Positions 36,101 to 45,168 of a stretch of 64,000 bases of DNA are shown here, piece by piece. Position 1 is the stretch's first letter. The number at the start of each line of letters is the position of its first letter. A program made the translations under genes and the position numbers. This stretch comes from Marinobacter salinus (GTDB lineage: Bacteria; Pseudomonadota; Gammaproteobacteria; Pseudomonadales; Oleiphilaceae). Where the stretch lies: NCBI RefSeq assembly GCF_001854125.1, contig NZ_CP017715.1:496001-560000 (forward strand), read 5' to 3'. The notes under the pieces were generated by a model. It searched no databases. It had not been told where the DNA came from and worked only from the letters and a program-made list of their open reading frames with translations.

Positions 36101-36469
36101 ATGGCAAAGATTAACGATTACTACCAGAAAAAACAGCTTATGGAAAAGCTTGCTGCAGAGCTGGAACAGCTTGAAAAGGACCAGGCTCTGAAAGGTGAAC
36201 TGGAGTTTGAAAACAAAGTTCGTAATTTGATGAAGGAATATGACAAGTCGCCAAAGGATGTGCTGCAGATTTTGTCGGCGATTGATCCGTCAGTGGCGGG
36301 TGGAAAATCCGAGTCTGGCACCGGTAGCCGCGCAAAGCGTCCCCTGAAGACTTATAAGAATCCTCACACCGGTGAAGTGGTTAAAACCCGTGGTGGCAAT
36401 CACAAGACGCTGAATGAGTGGCGTCAGAAGTACGGTAAGGAAGCAGTACAAAGCTGGCAGCAGGACTGA
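36101..36469 (+). CDS. mvaT: MvaT-family H-NS-like xenogeneic silencer
   Basis: A 122-residue nucleoid protein of the MvaT/MvaU family. The N-terminal coiled coil (MAKINDYYQKKQLMEKLAAE... to about residue 60) mediates oligomerisation. The C-terminal DNA-binding domain has KTYKNPHTGEVVKTRGGNHKT, where the RGGN loop inserts into the AT-rich minor groove. MvaT silences horizontally acquired AT-rich DNA, and the AT-rich wzx-wzy core at 22.5-26.5 kb is a natural local target (inference). ATG 36101 is chosen over an upstream TTG because it gives the family N-terminus. Confidence 0.93.
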   Translation: MAKINDYYQKKQLMEKLAAELEQLEKDQALKGELEFENKVRNLMKEYDKSPKDVLQILSAIDPSVAGGKSESGTGSRAKRPLKTYKNPHTGEVVKTRGGNHKTLNEWRQKYGKEAVQSWQQD

Positions 36470-36496
36470 TTTTCGAACTGCCAGGATTGATTAAAT

Positions 36497-36525
36497 AAAA
36501 AGCCCGGCTCAGTCCGGGCTTTTTG
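36497..36525 (+). terminator. Rho-independent terminator of mvaT (possibly bidirectional)
   Basis: AGCCCGG (36501-36507) pairs with CCGGGCT (36514-36520), extended by flanking A and T runs on both sides. It can serve mvaT on the plus strand and the diguanylate cyclase gene that ends at 36528 on the minus strand. Confidence 0.92.
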
Positions 36526-36527
36526 TT

Positions 36528-37487
36528 TTATGTTGTGAACACCTTTACTTTGTTTCTGCCACCGGCTTTTGCTGCATACAACGTTTCATCCGCCTGTTGC
36601 ATCCATTGCATATAGTTTTCAGGCGCGTCGGTTAACTGAGCAATACCCATACTTATGGTGTATTGAATTGGCGCGACACTGGTATCGACCAGGCTCTGCT
36701 CAATGCTTTCCCGTATGCGCTCACAGATTATGCGCGCACCTTCCGCATCGGTTTCCGGCAATATAATTCCGAATTCTTCCCCGCCATATCGACCTAGGGT
36801 GTCTGATTGGCGCAGGTTACTTCTGGTGATCAATGCAGCGTGTTTGATGACTTCATCACCGGCCAGATGCCCGCAGGTATCGTTCACTTTTTTGAAATGG
36901 TCAATATCAAACATCACCAGTGAGGTTGCGTGGCCATAGCGGCGGTACCGTTCATACTCGGCGTCCACCAGGTTTTCCCAGGTGCCCCGGTTAAGCAGGC
37001 CTGTAAGCCGGTCGGTCATACTGAGTTTGGCGAGCTGTTCGTTGGCCCGTTCCAGCGCCCGCTTGCCACTGGCGATGTCGGTTACGTCGTACACCATCAA
37101 ACACACTTTCTCGACCTCTCCGGTTGTTCCGGAAAGCGGGCTGATGGTGAGGTTCTGAAACATGTACTCTTCGGTGCCGGTAATGGGGCGCGTGTTTCTG
37201 AATTTGAACAGGTACGGGCGCTGCTCCCAGGATGTAAAGGCCCGGGTGTTCAGAAGCGCCACGGCATCTACCTTTCGGGTCAGCCAGGCTTTGGGGATGT
37301 CGGGGAAAACGTCGAAGAGTACCTGATCGCGCACTTTGCTGGCGGTGATGCCGCTGTGGTTTTCCATAAAACCGTTCCAGGCCTGGACACGAAAATCCAG
37401 ATCCAGGACCACGAGCCCCACTTCGATGGATTCCAGCATGTCTGCCAGCCAGTGGAACGAGTTGGCTTCTACATCATTAAAGGCCAT
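36528..37487 (-). CDS. PAS-GGDEF diguanylate cyclase
   Basis: A 319-residue protein with an N-terminal PAS domain (about 10-135, WLADMLESIEVGLVVLDLDFR), a short helical linker and a C-terminal GGDEF domain (about 155-315). The active site is GGEEF (in RYGGEEFGIILPETD), and an inhibitory I-site RQSD lies five residues upstream, so it should make c-di-GMP under product control. It starts 3 bp after the stop of the CheC-like response regulator, which argues for a two-gene signalling operon. There is no membrane segment. Confidence 0.93.
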   Translation of the reverse strand: MAFNDVEANSFHWLADMLESIEVGLVVLDLDFRVQAWNGFMENHSGITASKVRDQVLFDVFPDIPKAWLTRKVDAVALLNTRAFTSWEQRPYLFKFRNTRPITGTEEYMFQNLTISPLSGTTGEVEKVCLMVYDVTDIASGKRALERANEQLAKLSMTDRLTGLLNRGTWENLVDAEYERYRRYGHATSLVMFDIDHFKKVNDTCGHLAGDEVIKHAALITRSNLRQSDTLGRYGGEEFGIILPETDAEGARIICERIRESIEQSLVDTSVAPIQYTISMGIAQLTDAPENYMQWMQQADETLYAAKAGGRNKVKVFTT

Positions 37488-37490
37488 AAG

Positions 37491-38525
37491 TCAGTCCACC
37501 AGAAATTCGAGGCGTTGTTCCAGGAAAGGTACAGAGTCTTCGGTCAGCAGGACCAGCATATCGCACTGGATATCCCGGTCTTCCAATGCGTAGCTGATCT
37601 CGATGCACAGGAGCTGCTCTTCTTTAGATCTATGATGTTCAAGCAGTTCGTTGATTTGCCGATGCTGCCCGAGCACCGTGGGGTGGCCAAGGCCAAGCTT
37701 CAGGTCCAGCTGGTCGCCAATGCCCTTGAGGAAGGCGCCAAACAAGATGCTGGACATATCCATCAGTACTTCAATGTTTACCGACTCGCCTTCCAGTGTT
37801 TCGTAATGCAGCATTTCCGCCATTTCCCGGAAACTGGCATCGGCAAACAAAAGCAGTGCTTCGCCCGCGATGCCAGCGCCGGTAAATCCCTGGCATACCG
37901 CGGAGTAGGTGTCGTCATGCTGGGCCGCAGAAATGGCCATGTGCAGTTCCGAGTTGGCGATGAAAGCCACTTTCGGGACCGGCTGCTTCACGAAGGCCCG
38001 AAGCAGGCGGGCCAGGAGGTCTGAAGAGCGGCCCATGGCTATATTGGCGATTTCCTGCAGATAGTCACTCAGGGATACCGAAATTTCGGGTTCTGCTTGT
38101 GTGGCGGTGTTTTTCTTCAGGGAACTGTCGTTAAGTGCTGCAACTTCGACATCTCCGGGACGGTAGAAGCCGTATTCGTTGAGCAGGTCCACCACAATGC
38201 CCGGCTCAGTGGGTTTCTTTATGAAGTCGATGGCGCCCAGCTTTCGGACGCGCTCCCTTGCTTCAGGCTGGATGTCGCCGGAGACAACGATGGTGAGAAC
38301 GGGCAGGTCTTCTTTGCGAACGGCCTCCAGAACCTGGTAGCCGTCCATCTCTGGCATGTTCAGGTCGAGAAACAGCAACTCCGCTTCATGGCCACGAAGC
38401 ATTTCCAGAGCTTCCTTCCCGTTTGCGGCGTAGACGATGTGGGTGTTCAGACCTTCCGGAAGGGCTCTTGCCATTTGTTTCCGGGCAAGAGCGGAATCGT
38501 CGCAAATCAGAATGCGGGTGGTCAT
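37491..38525 (-). CDS. Response regulator with CheC/CheX-like output domain
   Basis: A 344-residue protein. Residues 1 to about 120 form a receiver (ILICDDSALARKQM, FLDLNMPEMDG with the phospho-acceptor Asp near 54, and the conserved Lys in DFIKKPTE). Residues about 150-344 resemble CheC-type phosphatases. The first helix keeps E-x-x-N (LQEIANIAMG), while the second (LMDMSSILFGAF) has Asp and Ser in place of Glu and Asn, so one active site may be lost. CheC proteins dephosphorylate CheY-P; here the attached or a partner receiver may be the substrate. It is the first gene of the pair with the diguanylate cyclase. Confidence 0.85.
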   Translation of the reverse strand: MTTRILICDDSALARKQMARALPEGLNTHIVYAANGKEALEMLRGHEAELLFLDLNMPEMDGYQVLEAVRKEDLPVLTIVVSGDIQPEARERVRKLGAIDFIKKPTEPGIVVDLLNEYGFYRPGDVEVAALNDSSLKKNTATQAEPEISVSLSDYLQEIANIAMGRSSDLLARLLRAFVKQPVPKVAFIANSELHMAISAAQHDDTYSAVCQGFTGAGIAGEALLLFADASFREMAEMLHYETLEGESVNIEVLMDMSSILFGAFLKGIGDQLDLKLGLGHPTVLGQHRQINELLEHHRSKEEQLLCIEISYALEDRDIQCDMLVLLTEDSVPFLEQRLEFLVD

Positions 38526-38739
38526 GAAAATCGCCGTGGGCAGTGTGGTAAGTGGGCCAAGTATAACAGGACGCCGCTATGTATACACATGCGCTACATC
38601 TTTGTAATCTTTTGTGAACCTGTTCATGGTTGAAGCAGTAACCCCGGTCCGCGGCTGGTGAATGTGACGATGCTCACTCTATTGGCCGAAGCGCCTCGGA
38701 TATAGTGCGAGCGTGGTAAATAAAAAAGAGACACAACCT

Positions 38740-39624
38740 ATGAAACAGCAAGCGTATGGATACGCTGCCCTTGCCATGTTTTGCCTGGGTATGGCGCCCG
38801 TTGCCCAAGCTGAACTGAAGCCCATTTCCGACGATACAATGGGTGAGGTAACTGGGCAGGCTTTTATGCAGGTTGAGAATATTCCCGGGCCTGACCACCA
38901 ATTTACCCGCATGACGCTGGGCATTGATTTGGAGACCCGTGTCAATATTGATGACGCCAGGGTAGGTGAAATCAATGGCGGAACAGACTTTGCCGCTTCC
39001 CATGTAGCTCTTGGTCACATTGCCCGGGAGGGCGAAGGCGCGCAGTACAATGGGCAGACCTACGCCGCTGGTGAGGCGGTGCCATTCGAAGCTGCAAAAC
39101 CCTACATAGAGTTAGCAGAAGATGCCCAGGGGCTTGCGGGGTTTCGCATGGGCTTCGAGCAGGCCCGTGGTTCGGTTTCTTCACATACCACCAGTTTTAG
39201 CGGGAATATCGGGCTGAAACTCAGGGATACGTCGGGCACTGTGCACGATGCCACGTTGTTCGATGCCAGTGGCCAGGCGACGAACTATCGGGCGACCCAA
39301 ATCGGCATCGCAGATACCACAACAGATCCTGCAACCTGCGGCGAATGTGTGGCGTTGGAAAAGGCGCAGTCCCTGATTGTAGGGGAGGCTCCGGCGACCG
39401 GCTCCATCACCGAGTTCACCGACGACTTCTTTATCGGATTCCAGCGGGACGAAAACGGCGTGCAATGGCAGAGCCCGGATGGTGCCAATGTGATTCATGC
39501 CGGCAAAGGGGTGTTCATTAATCTGCCCACCAGTATGACCGTGGATATGAGCCAGTTAGCTGGCCCTAATGGGCTGCCACGGTTGCGGACACACCAGGCG
39601 GATATGGGGGAGAAGTTGTTTTAA
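38740..39624 (+). CDS. Exported protein of unknown function (DUF6160-like N-terminus)
   Basis: A 294-residue protein with signal peptide MKQQAYGYAALAMFCLGMAP ending in VAQA. The mature start LKPISDDTMGEVTGQAFMQVE is the pattern seen in a family of Pseudomonas/Marinobacter exported proteins (DUF6160 type) with no established function. The rest is polar with a CGEC motif. The GTG 27 bp upstream would give a charged extension before the signal peptide and is less likely. It stands alone between divergent signalling genes and sbcB. The 187-bp upstream gap (38526-38712) has no other feature I can support. Confidence 0.7.
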   Translation: MKQQAYGYAALAMFCLGMAPVAQAELKPISDDTMGEVTGQAFMQVENIPGPDHQFTRMTLGIDLETRVNIDDARVGEINGGTDFAASHVALGHIAREGEGAQYNGQTYAAGEAVPFEAAKPYIELAEDAQGLAGFRMGFEQARGSVSSHTTSFSGNIGLKLRDTSGTVHDATLFDASGQATNYRATQIGIADTTTDPATCGECVALEKAQSLIVGEAPATGSITEFTDDFFIGFQRDENGVQWQSPDGANVIHAGKGVFINLPTSMTVDMSQLAGPNGLPRLRTHQADMGEKLF

Positions 39625-39671
39625 GTGTTAAACTCCTGCGATATCAAAACTCAACAGGCAGGAGTTATCCC

Positions 39672-41117
39672 TTGATCCGCTCGTTCTACTGGCATGACTA
39701 CGAAACCTTCGGTGTCGATCCGGTTCATGACCGCCCCTCCCAGTTTGCCGGTGTAAGAACCGATGCGGACCTGAATATTATCGAAGATCCCCTTGTTATC
39801 TACTGCAAACCGGCCGACGACTATCTGCCGTCCCCCGAAGCCTGTCTGATTACCGGTATTACTCCACAGAAAGCGCTGGAGGAGGGCTATCCCGAGGCCG
39901 AGTTTATCGCTCAGATTAATGAGGCCTTCAGTCAGCCGGGTACCTGTGTGGTGGGCTATAACAGCCTGCGTTTTGATGATGAAGTGACCCGCCATACCCT
40001 CTATCGCAATTTGCGTGATCCTTATGCGCGGGAATGGCAGAACGGTAATTCCCGATGGGACATCATTGATATGGTGCGCCTTACCTACGCGCTTCGACCG
40101 GAGGGGATTAACTGGCCGAAAAAAGAGGATGGCAGCCCGAGTTTCCGGTTGGAAGAGCTGACGGTGGCGAATGGCATCGCCCATGAAAGCGCTCACGATG
40201 CCATGTCGGATGTCGAGGCCACGCTTTCGGTGGCTAAGCTGATCAAGGAGAAGCAGCCCAAGTTATTTGATTTTGTGCTGCAGAACAAAGACAAGCACTC
40301 CGCCCGGGCAATGCTGGACACCGGGGCCATGAAGCCGGTTTTTCATATTTCGGCAAAATACCCGGCCATCCGGGGCTGCTGCGCGCTGGTGGCTCCGGTG
40401 GCTGATCACCCGACGAACAAAAACCTGGTAATCGTGTATGACTTGCGTGAGGACCCCAGTGAACTGCTCGCGGCCACGCCTGACCAGATTCGTGAGCGGG
40501 TGTTTACTTCCCAGGCGCAGTTGGGTGAGGGGGTAACCCGGTTTCCGTTGAAAGGTGTGCAGCTGAATAAGTGCCCGGTACTGGCCCCGGCCACTATGCT
40601 TTCAACCCTGTCGCCGGAGCGACTGGCAGAGCTGGAGCTGGACGGTGACACCTTGCGAGCCAACCTTGCGCTTCTGAGAAAAGCACCTGACCTGCCAGCC
40701 AGGATCGCCGAAGCCTTTGACCATCCCCATGAGGGCGACCTGACCGACCCGGATGAGCAGCTTTATGCTGGCGGCTTTATCAGTAAGGCGGACCGGGAGA
40801 AGCTGAACTGGGTGCTACAGCAGCCGGTGGAAACTTTGGGTGAGCAGGAGGTTCAGTTTGACGACGACCGGCTACAGGTGCTGCTGTTCCGGTATCGCGC
40901 ACGGAATTATCCCGACACGCTCACGGGCGAGGATATGGAGCGTTGGGAGGAATTCCGTTCGCAAAGACTGATGCACCCGAAGAAGGGCTGGCGGTCTCTG
41001 GAGGCCTATGCCAATGAGTTGCAGCGATTGGCGGCCGATCCCGAGCTGACGCCGGAGAAGCAGCACATTCTGGAGGATCTGCATTTGTACGGAGAATCTT
41101 TAATTCCGTATATCTGA
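39672..41117 (+). CDS. sbcB: Exodeoxyribonuclease I
   Basis: This 3'-5' single-strand DNA exonuclease acts in recombination and mismatch repair. The 481-residue protein has an N-terminal DEDDh exonuclease domain: DYETFG (residues 9-14, DxE), the middle Asp region in VVGYNSLRFDDEV, and HDAMSDVEAT near 178. The SH3-like and C-terminal helical domains of ExoI follow. The start is TTG with a good GGAG 8 nt upstream, 48 bp after the previous gene. It is convergent with the TPR gene, with a palindrome between them. Confidence 0.95.
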   Translation: MIRSFYWHDYETFGVDPVHDRPSQFAGVRTDADLNIIEDPLVIYCKPADDYLPSPEACLITGITPQKALEEGYPEAEFIAQINEAFSQPGTCVVGYNSLRFDDEVTRHTLYRNLRDPYAREWQNGNSRWDIIDMVRLTYALRPEGINWPKKEDGSPSFRLEELTVANGIAHESAHDAMSDVEATLSVAKLIKEKQPKLFDFVLQNKDKHSARAMLDTGAMKPVFHISAKYPAIRGCCALVAPVADHPTNKNLVIVYDLREDPSELLAATPDQIRERVFTSQAQLGEGVTRFPLKGVQLNKCPVLAPATMLSTLSPERLAELELDGDTLRANLALLRKAPDLPARIAEAFDHPHEGDLTDPDEQLYAGGFISKADREKLNWVLQQPVETLGEQEVQFDDDRLQVLLFRYRARNYPDTLTGEDMERWEEFRSQRLMHPKKGWRSLEAYANELQRLAADPELTPEKQHILEDLHLYGESLIPYI

Positions 41118-41127
41118 GCCAGAAGCG

Positions 41128-41160
41128 GCGTCGGATCAGGCGAAAGCCGTAATCCGACGC
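41128..41160. repeat. Palindromic intergenic repeat (copy 1)
   Basis: GCGTCGGAT (41128-41136) pairs with ATCCGACGC (41152-41160) around a 15-base centre. The TCGGAT...ATCCGA core is the common gammaproteobacterial extragenic palindrome type (GTCGGATTA...TAATCCGAC). It sits between the convergent ends of sbcB and the TPR gene and may stabilise mRNA 3' ends or aid termination; it has no T-run. Confidence 0.75.
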
Positions 41161-41164
41161 TCCA

Positions 41165-43165
41165 TTACCGACGCTTCAAGAAATAGACACTCAGATTCTG
41201 GCCCATCAGGCTTTGAACCTCACTGCCGAGGGCCTCTGCCTGAATCTGTTTCTGTACCGGCTGGGTGGCAAGGCTGTGCCCGTCTGCGTCCCGGGCCTTG
41301 ACCAGTTTCCAGTCCACCTCGTTGCTCACCATGCCCATCAGCTCCTTGAGCTGTGTGGCATCCTGAGGGCGGAACCAACGGTCCCGGCAGCCGCCAAGGC
41401 TGAAGAAACTGTCGTCGTTTACCAGCTCCTGCCAAAGCTCATCCTGGCGGTTGGCCAGAACCATGCGGCGAAGCTGCCGGAGAGCGGTTCGAGTTGGCTG
41501 GAGTTTGTGCTCTGCAACCAGTTTGTGGATCTGTTTGTCTCCGGCGGTTTGCTCGTCAATGGCGGTATGAAGGTGAACGACCGCACCCCCGGATGTGGCG
41601 TCACTGACCAGTGCAGCAAGGGAAAGCTCCGTCATGGCCGGTGAGGGCAGGCGACCCACTTCAATCCAGTGTACCTGATGGCCATCGGCCACAAAGCGCT
41701 GGGCAATCGACCAGGGCCAGAACACGATGTTGTCCAGGCTCATGTCACTCGCCATGCGTGTGGCTTTGGCAATATTGGCCAGAGACTCGTCCACGGCGAT
41801 CACTTCCACATCGTCCAGGTATCGGGCCAGCTCCATGGCACGCTGCCCGGACTGGGCACCACACACCAGAATGCGAAGAATGTCCGGCAGATTGTCCGTG
41901 GGAAGCTTAAGCTCACTGGCCATCACGCTTTTCAGACTGGTTTCGGTGCGGTAGGACAGCTGTGACCAGGTTGGCCAGGCCTGGGGTACGTCTGTTTTCT
42001 CCAGGCAAAGTTCTTCGGTTTTCTCGTCGAAGTTCTGCTTGATGGCTTCTTCCATGGCGCGGTCGTAGTAGCTGGCCGCCAGAACGGGTTGCATGGCCAG
42101 AGGCCAGTCGGTCAGATTCCACTGCCCCAGTTGAACCGCAAAGGACTGATGGAAGAGGGCGCCATACATAGCGCTGATGATCAGGGAGCCGATGAGTGCA
42201 TCCTGAGGTTCGCCCATAACCAGCTGGGCCTGAAGGCTGTCGTTGATTGTGCTGATCAGGCGCTCTTCGTCGTCTTCCGCCGAGAGGGCATAGCCGGTGC
42301 GGTCTGCATACTGGCCAATGGCCAGGGCGAGCCGCTGCAATTCGTCTCGCAACTCCACTGTCTGAGCCACTTCGGCAATAATCGCGCGGCGCAGCATCAC
42401 CACCAGCTCTTCAACTTCGGGGCTCGGCATCAGGGTTTTCTGCAAAGCCCGAATCAGGAGTTCGTCTTCACTGGCGGCATCGAGGAAGATCTCTGAATTC
42501 GGGTTGTCGAGGTCGTATTGTTGGTGGATGATCGCACCGACAAAACGACCCAGTTCCTGATGGGGTAATCCCTCGCGCTGAAGCAGAGCAATGGCATCAA
42601 TAGCCAGCGCGCTGTCTGCCTTGTTGACTTCAAGGTGCTGGGCACAGCTCAGCATGCCGCTATAAACCGAATCCCACTCGGCACCGGTCTCCAGCAATTT
42701 GCGGTAATGCAGGTAGGCAACATCAAACTGACCCTGAAGGCGCTTGGCATGGGCGACACCGCAAAAAGCGGCGGCGGATTGCCGGTCGCAGTCCAGGGCC
42801 TGCAGGAAGTACTGCTCTGCCAGGGCCGGGCGCTCCGTTTTCAAAGCCCAGTAGCCGAGGTTGGCGTATTGTTGCGCCTGCTCCGGTTGCGCATTCAGGC
42901 TGGCGTTAAACAGGGTATGGGCTTTCTCAAGCTGCCCATCATCCATTTCAACCCGTCCCAGCAAACCCAGCGCACCTGCATTCTCTGGCTCAAGCGCCAG
43001 CGCTTGTTCCAGATACCCTCGGGACTCCTGGCGAGCTTTCAGCCGCTGGATATGGCTGAGCCCGTTGCTATTGGACTCGCCATAAGCCAGGTTGGCCTGC
43101 AGAAGCAGGCGGGCCGCCTGGGCCTGTTGGGAACCGGACTCCTGAATGTGATGCTGTGCTTGCAT
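41165..43165 (-). CDS. TPR protein with C-terminal methyltransferase-like domain
   Basis: A 666-residue cytosolic protein. Residues about 40-230 contain tetratricopeptide repeats (LALEPENAGALGLLGRVEM, YANLGYWALKTERPALAEQYF). A region near 428-455 (ILVCGAQSGQRAMELARYLDD followed by VEVIAVDES) looks like SAM-methyltransferase motif I and the acidic end of strand 2. The catalytic part downstream is not clearly conserved. I do not know its function. Its position next to the flagellin gene suggests a role in flagellin handling or modification, but this is inference. Palindromes of one family lie at both ends of the gene. Confidence 0.7.
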   Translation of the reverse strand: MQAQHHIQESGSQQAQAARLLLQANLAYGESNSNGLSHIQRLKARQESRGYLEQALALEPENAGALGLLGRVEMDDGQLEKAHTLFNASLNAQPEQAQQYANLGYWALKTERPALAEQYFLQALDCDRQSAAAFCGVAHAKRLQGQFDVAYLHYRKLLETGAEWDSVYSGMLSCAQHLEVNKADSALAIDAIALLQREGLPHQELGRFVGAIIHQQYDLDNPNSEIFLDAASEDELLIRALQKTLMPSPEVEELVVMLRRAIIAEVAQTVELRDELQRLALAIGQYADRTGYALSAEDDEERLISTINDSLQAQLVMGEPQDALIGSLIISAMYGALFHQSFAVQLGQWNLTDWPLAMQPVLAASYYDRAMEEAIKQNFDEKTEELCLEKTDVPQAWPTWSQLSYRTETSLKSVMASELKLPTDNLPDILRILVCGAQSGQRAMELARYLDDVEVIAVDESLANIAKATRMASDMSLDNIVFWPWSIAQRFVADGHQVHWIEVGRLPSPAMTELSLAALVSDATSGGAVVHLHTAIDEQTAGDKQIHKLVAEHKLQPTRTALRQLRRMVLANRQDELWQELVNDDSFFSLGGCRDRWFRPQDATQLKELMGMVSNEVDWKLVKARDADGHSLATQPVQKQIQAEALGSEVQSLMGQNLSVYFLKRR

Positions 43166-43210
43166 GGGACACCTCGTAAAGCCTGCCGCGGCAGTTGTTC
43201 TGGTCTTGAA

Positions 43211-43244
43211 AGTAGGCCGGATTAGCCAAGGGCGTAATCCGACA
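43211..43244. repeat. Palindromic intergenic repeat (copy 2)
   Basis: CGGATTA (43219-43225) and TAATCCG (43235-43241) flank a short centre, within the sequence AGTAGGCCGGATTAGCC...GGCGTAATCCGACA. This is close to the widespread GTAGGTCGGATTA...TAATCCGACA element and is related to copy 1 at 41128. It lies between the flagellin stop (43262) and the TPR gene start (43165). Confidence 0.75.
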
Positions 43245-43261
43245 TCAAGCTATCTGCCTCG

Positions 43262-44773
43262 TTAACCCTGCAGCAACTGCAGAACCTGCTGCGGCCGCGC
43301 ATTGGCCTGAGCCAGAACCGACAGCCCGGCCTGCTGGAGCACCTGGGTGCGGGCCAGCTCGGCAGATTCGGCGGCGAAGTCGGCGTCGCGGATGCGCGAG
43401 CGAGCTGCCGACAGGTTTTCGGAGGTGGTGCTGAGGTTGGCGATAGTTGATTCGAGTCGATTCTGGGCAGCACCCAAGTCAGCCCGAATGCCACTGATTG
43501 TTTCGAGCGCGGCGTCAACGACTGCAAGGGCGCTGGTGGCTCCATCAACGCTGCTGATGTCGATCCCGTCGACTGCTTCAGGCGATGAGCCGGCTGCTAT
43601 ATTCTGGGCGCTGTTCAGGACACTGCCAGCAGCAATGGTGGCATCAGATGATGCGGCAAAACTGACCGAAGAATCGAGTGTCAGTTCTCCCGCAATCCTC
43701 GTGTTGTTGGCGGCGCCGCTTGTCAGCTCGATGGCGCTCGGATCACCACTGCCCTGCACTGCAAGCTGCTGAGCCCCGGAGGCGGTAAAGTTTTCGATGG
43801 TAATGTCTTTGCCTTGTTCCTGGATCAGCGTGATACTGCCGTCATTCTCAACTTCAGCCGTTATACCGGTCTTGCCTGAGGCGGCGTTGACTTCACGGGC
43901 AATAGCCGACAAGTCAGTGGCATCGGTGATTTGTGCCGAAATAGTTGCTGAGCTGCTCCCGTTGGAAATGGTCAGAGACACAGTTTGAGGGACGGCAATA
44001 GGTGTTGTTGCAGTATTGCTCAAAGTGGCTGAAGTTCGAGCTGTGGCATTGACACCGGTGGTTGCCCCGATGTCATTGATTGCAGCTGCAATGTCTTCTG
44101 CGGTGTCACCAGCAGTGATTGGAACGACCTGGCTATCCAGCGAGCTGGAAATTGTCAGGTTCTGGGTCGCTATCGTGTTTTGCGCTGGCAACGCAGCGTT
44201 CGCCGCTGTTGTAGAGCCCGTGCCTTGGTTTAAGGTCGCATTGCTCGCCGTCAGCGTGTTGTTGGCGAGGTCTGCAGTACGCGCACCTTCGATGGAAACA
44301 GCGATGCTCTGGTTTTCGTTGGCACCCGCTTGAAATTTCTGTGCCTGGAAAGTGCCGTCAAGGAGTTTGAGGCCGTTGAACTCAGTGGTAGTGGCGATCC
44401 GCTCAAGTTCACCTTTGAGCTGGTTTACTTCTGATTGAAGGGCCTTTCTGTCAGAAGCAGAGTTGGTCGCGTTCGCAGACTGAACAGCCAGCTCACGAAT
44501 CCGCTGCAGAATGTTGCCAGATTCGCCAAGAGCTCCCTCGGCGGTCTGAGCCAGAGAAATACCATCGTTGGCATTTCGGATCGCCTGGTTGAGGCCTCTG
44601 ATCTGGGACGTGAAGCGCTCAGAGATAGCAAGGCCGGCTGCGTCGTCTTTGGCGGAATTAATTCTCAGGCCTGAAGACAGTCTTTGTAACGCAACGTTTG
44701 AGTCTTGCTGTGAGGTATTCAGGTTTCTCTGTGCGTTCAGTGACGCAATGTTGGTGTTGATGATCTGAGGCAT
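43262..44773 (-). CDS. fliC: Flagellin (sigma-54-type promoter)
   Basis: A 503-residue flagellin. The conserved N-terminal D0/D1 part ([40 protein letters not shown]) and C-terminal D1/D0 part ([37 protein letters not shown]) are intact. The centre (about 170-400) is a Ser/Thr/Ala-rich variable domain with many potential O-glycosylation sites. The gene is divergent from the second flagellin. GGGAG precedes the ATG, and a sigma-54 promoter lies about 100 bp upstream. Confidence 0.96.
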   Translation of the reverse strand: MPQIINTNIASLNAQRNLNTSQQDSNVALQRLSSGLRINSAKDDAAGLAISERFTSQIRGLNQAIRNANDGISLAQTAEGALGESGNILQRIRELAVQSANATNSASDRKALQSEVNQLKGELERIATTTEFNGLKLLDGTFQAQKFQAGANENQSIAVSIEGARTADLANNTLTASNATLNQGTGSTTAANAALPAQNTIATQNLTISSSLDSQVVPITAGDTAEDIAAAINDIGATTGVNATARTSATLSNTATTPIAVPQTVSLTISNGSSSATISAQITDATDLSAIAREVNAASGKTGITAEVENDGSITLIQEQGKDITIENFTASGAQQLAVQGSGDPSAIELTSGAANNTRIAGELTLDSSVSFAASSDATIAAGSVLNSAQNIAAGSSPEAVDGIDISSVDGATSALAVVDAALETISGIRADLGAAQNRLESTIANLSTTSENLSAARSRIRDADFAAESAELARTQVLQQAGLSVLAQANARPQQVLQLLQG

Positions 44774-44875
44774 TTCTTTTCTCCCTGCTCAGAGGTGCCG
44801 GATGTTAGCTGCCTTTTCGTCTGGCAACGCATCACCGGCAGGTATTCGTTAAATTGCCGTTTTTAAAGTCTCTAA

Positions 44876-44891
44876 GCGAAGGCTGTGCCAC
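44876..44891 (-). promoter_or_regulatory. Sigma-54 promoter of the minus-strand flagellin
   Basis: On the minus strand TGGCACAGCCTTCGCT fits TGGCAC-N5-TTGCW with one mismatch. The GG (44888-44889) and GC (44876-44877) are exactly 10 bases apart. The predicted start is near 44864, giving a leader of about 90 nt. In polar flagellates, class III sigma-54 (FlrC-type) control of one flagellin is known. Confidence 0.7.
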
Positions 44892-45053
44892 TTCCTTAAA
44901 AAAATCGGTAACCTAATGAAAATAAAGGCTATAAGTTTTCCTGGAAAACGATTGTGGTTGACTGTTGGAAAAGGGGGAGGGTGACTTTTTGGCAGAGCTT
45001 TGCCGCTTTCGAGCAGGTTTTACATTCCTTTACAAATCAAATGACTTTTTTTC

Positions 45054-45080
45054 TAAAGGATGGTCGGCTTGAGCCGTTAA
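45054..45080 (+). promoter_or_regulatory. Sigma-28 (FliA) promoter of the plus-strand flagellin
   Basis: TAAAGGAT, 11 bases, then GCCGTTAA, compared with the FliA consensus TAAAGTTT-N11-GCCGATAA. The spacing is exact, with one mismatch in the -10 and few in the -35. The predicted start is near 45087, about 80 nt before the ATG. Confidence 0.75.
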
Positions 45081-45168
45081 GTGGAATAACAGGCCGGCGC
45101 TCCATACCAAAAAAACGGGCGCCAGACCTTTTCCATGAAAAAACGACACCAGTCGAAGGAGAAGCACA

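Noticed and set aside
36930..38024. 364-codon plus-strand frame
   Set aside because: It is antisense to the diguanylate cyclase and the CheC-like response regulator, both of which have clear domain motifs.
44989..45003. Second sigma-54-like box TTGGCAGAGCTTTGC before the plus-strand flagellin
   Set aside because: The GG-GC gap is 9 bases and not 10, which RpoN does not tolerate well; the sigma-28 box downstream has exact spacing.
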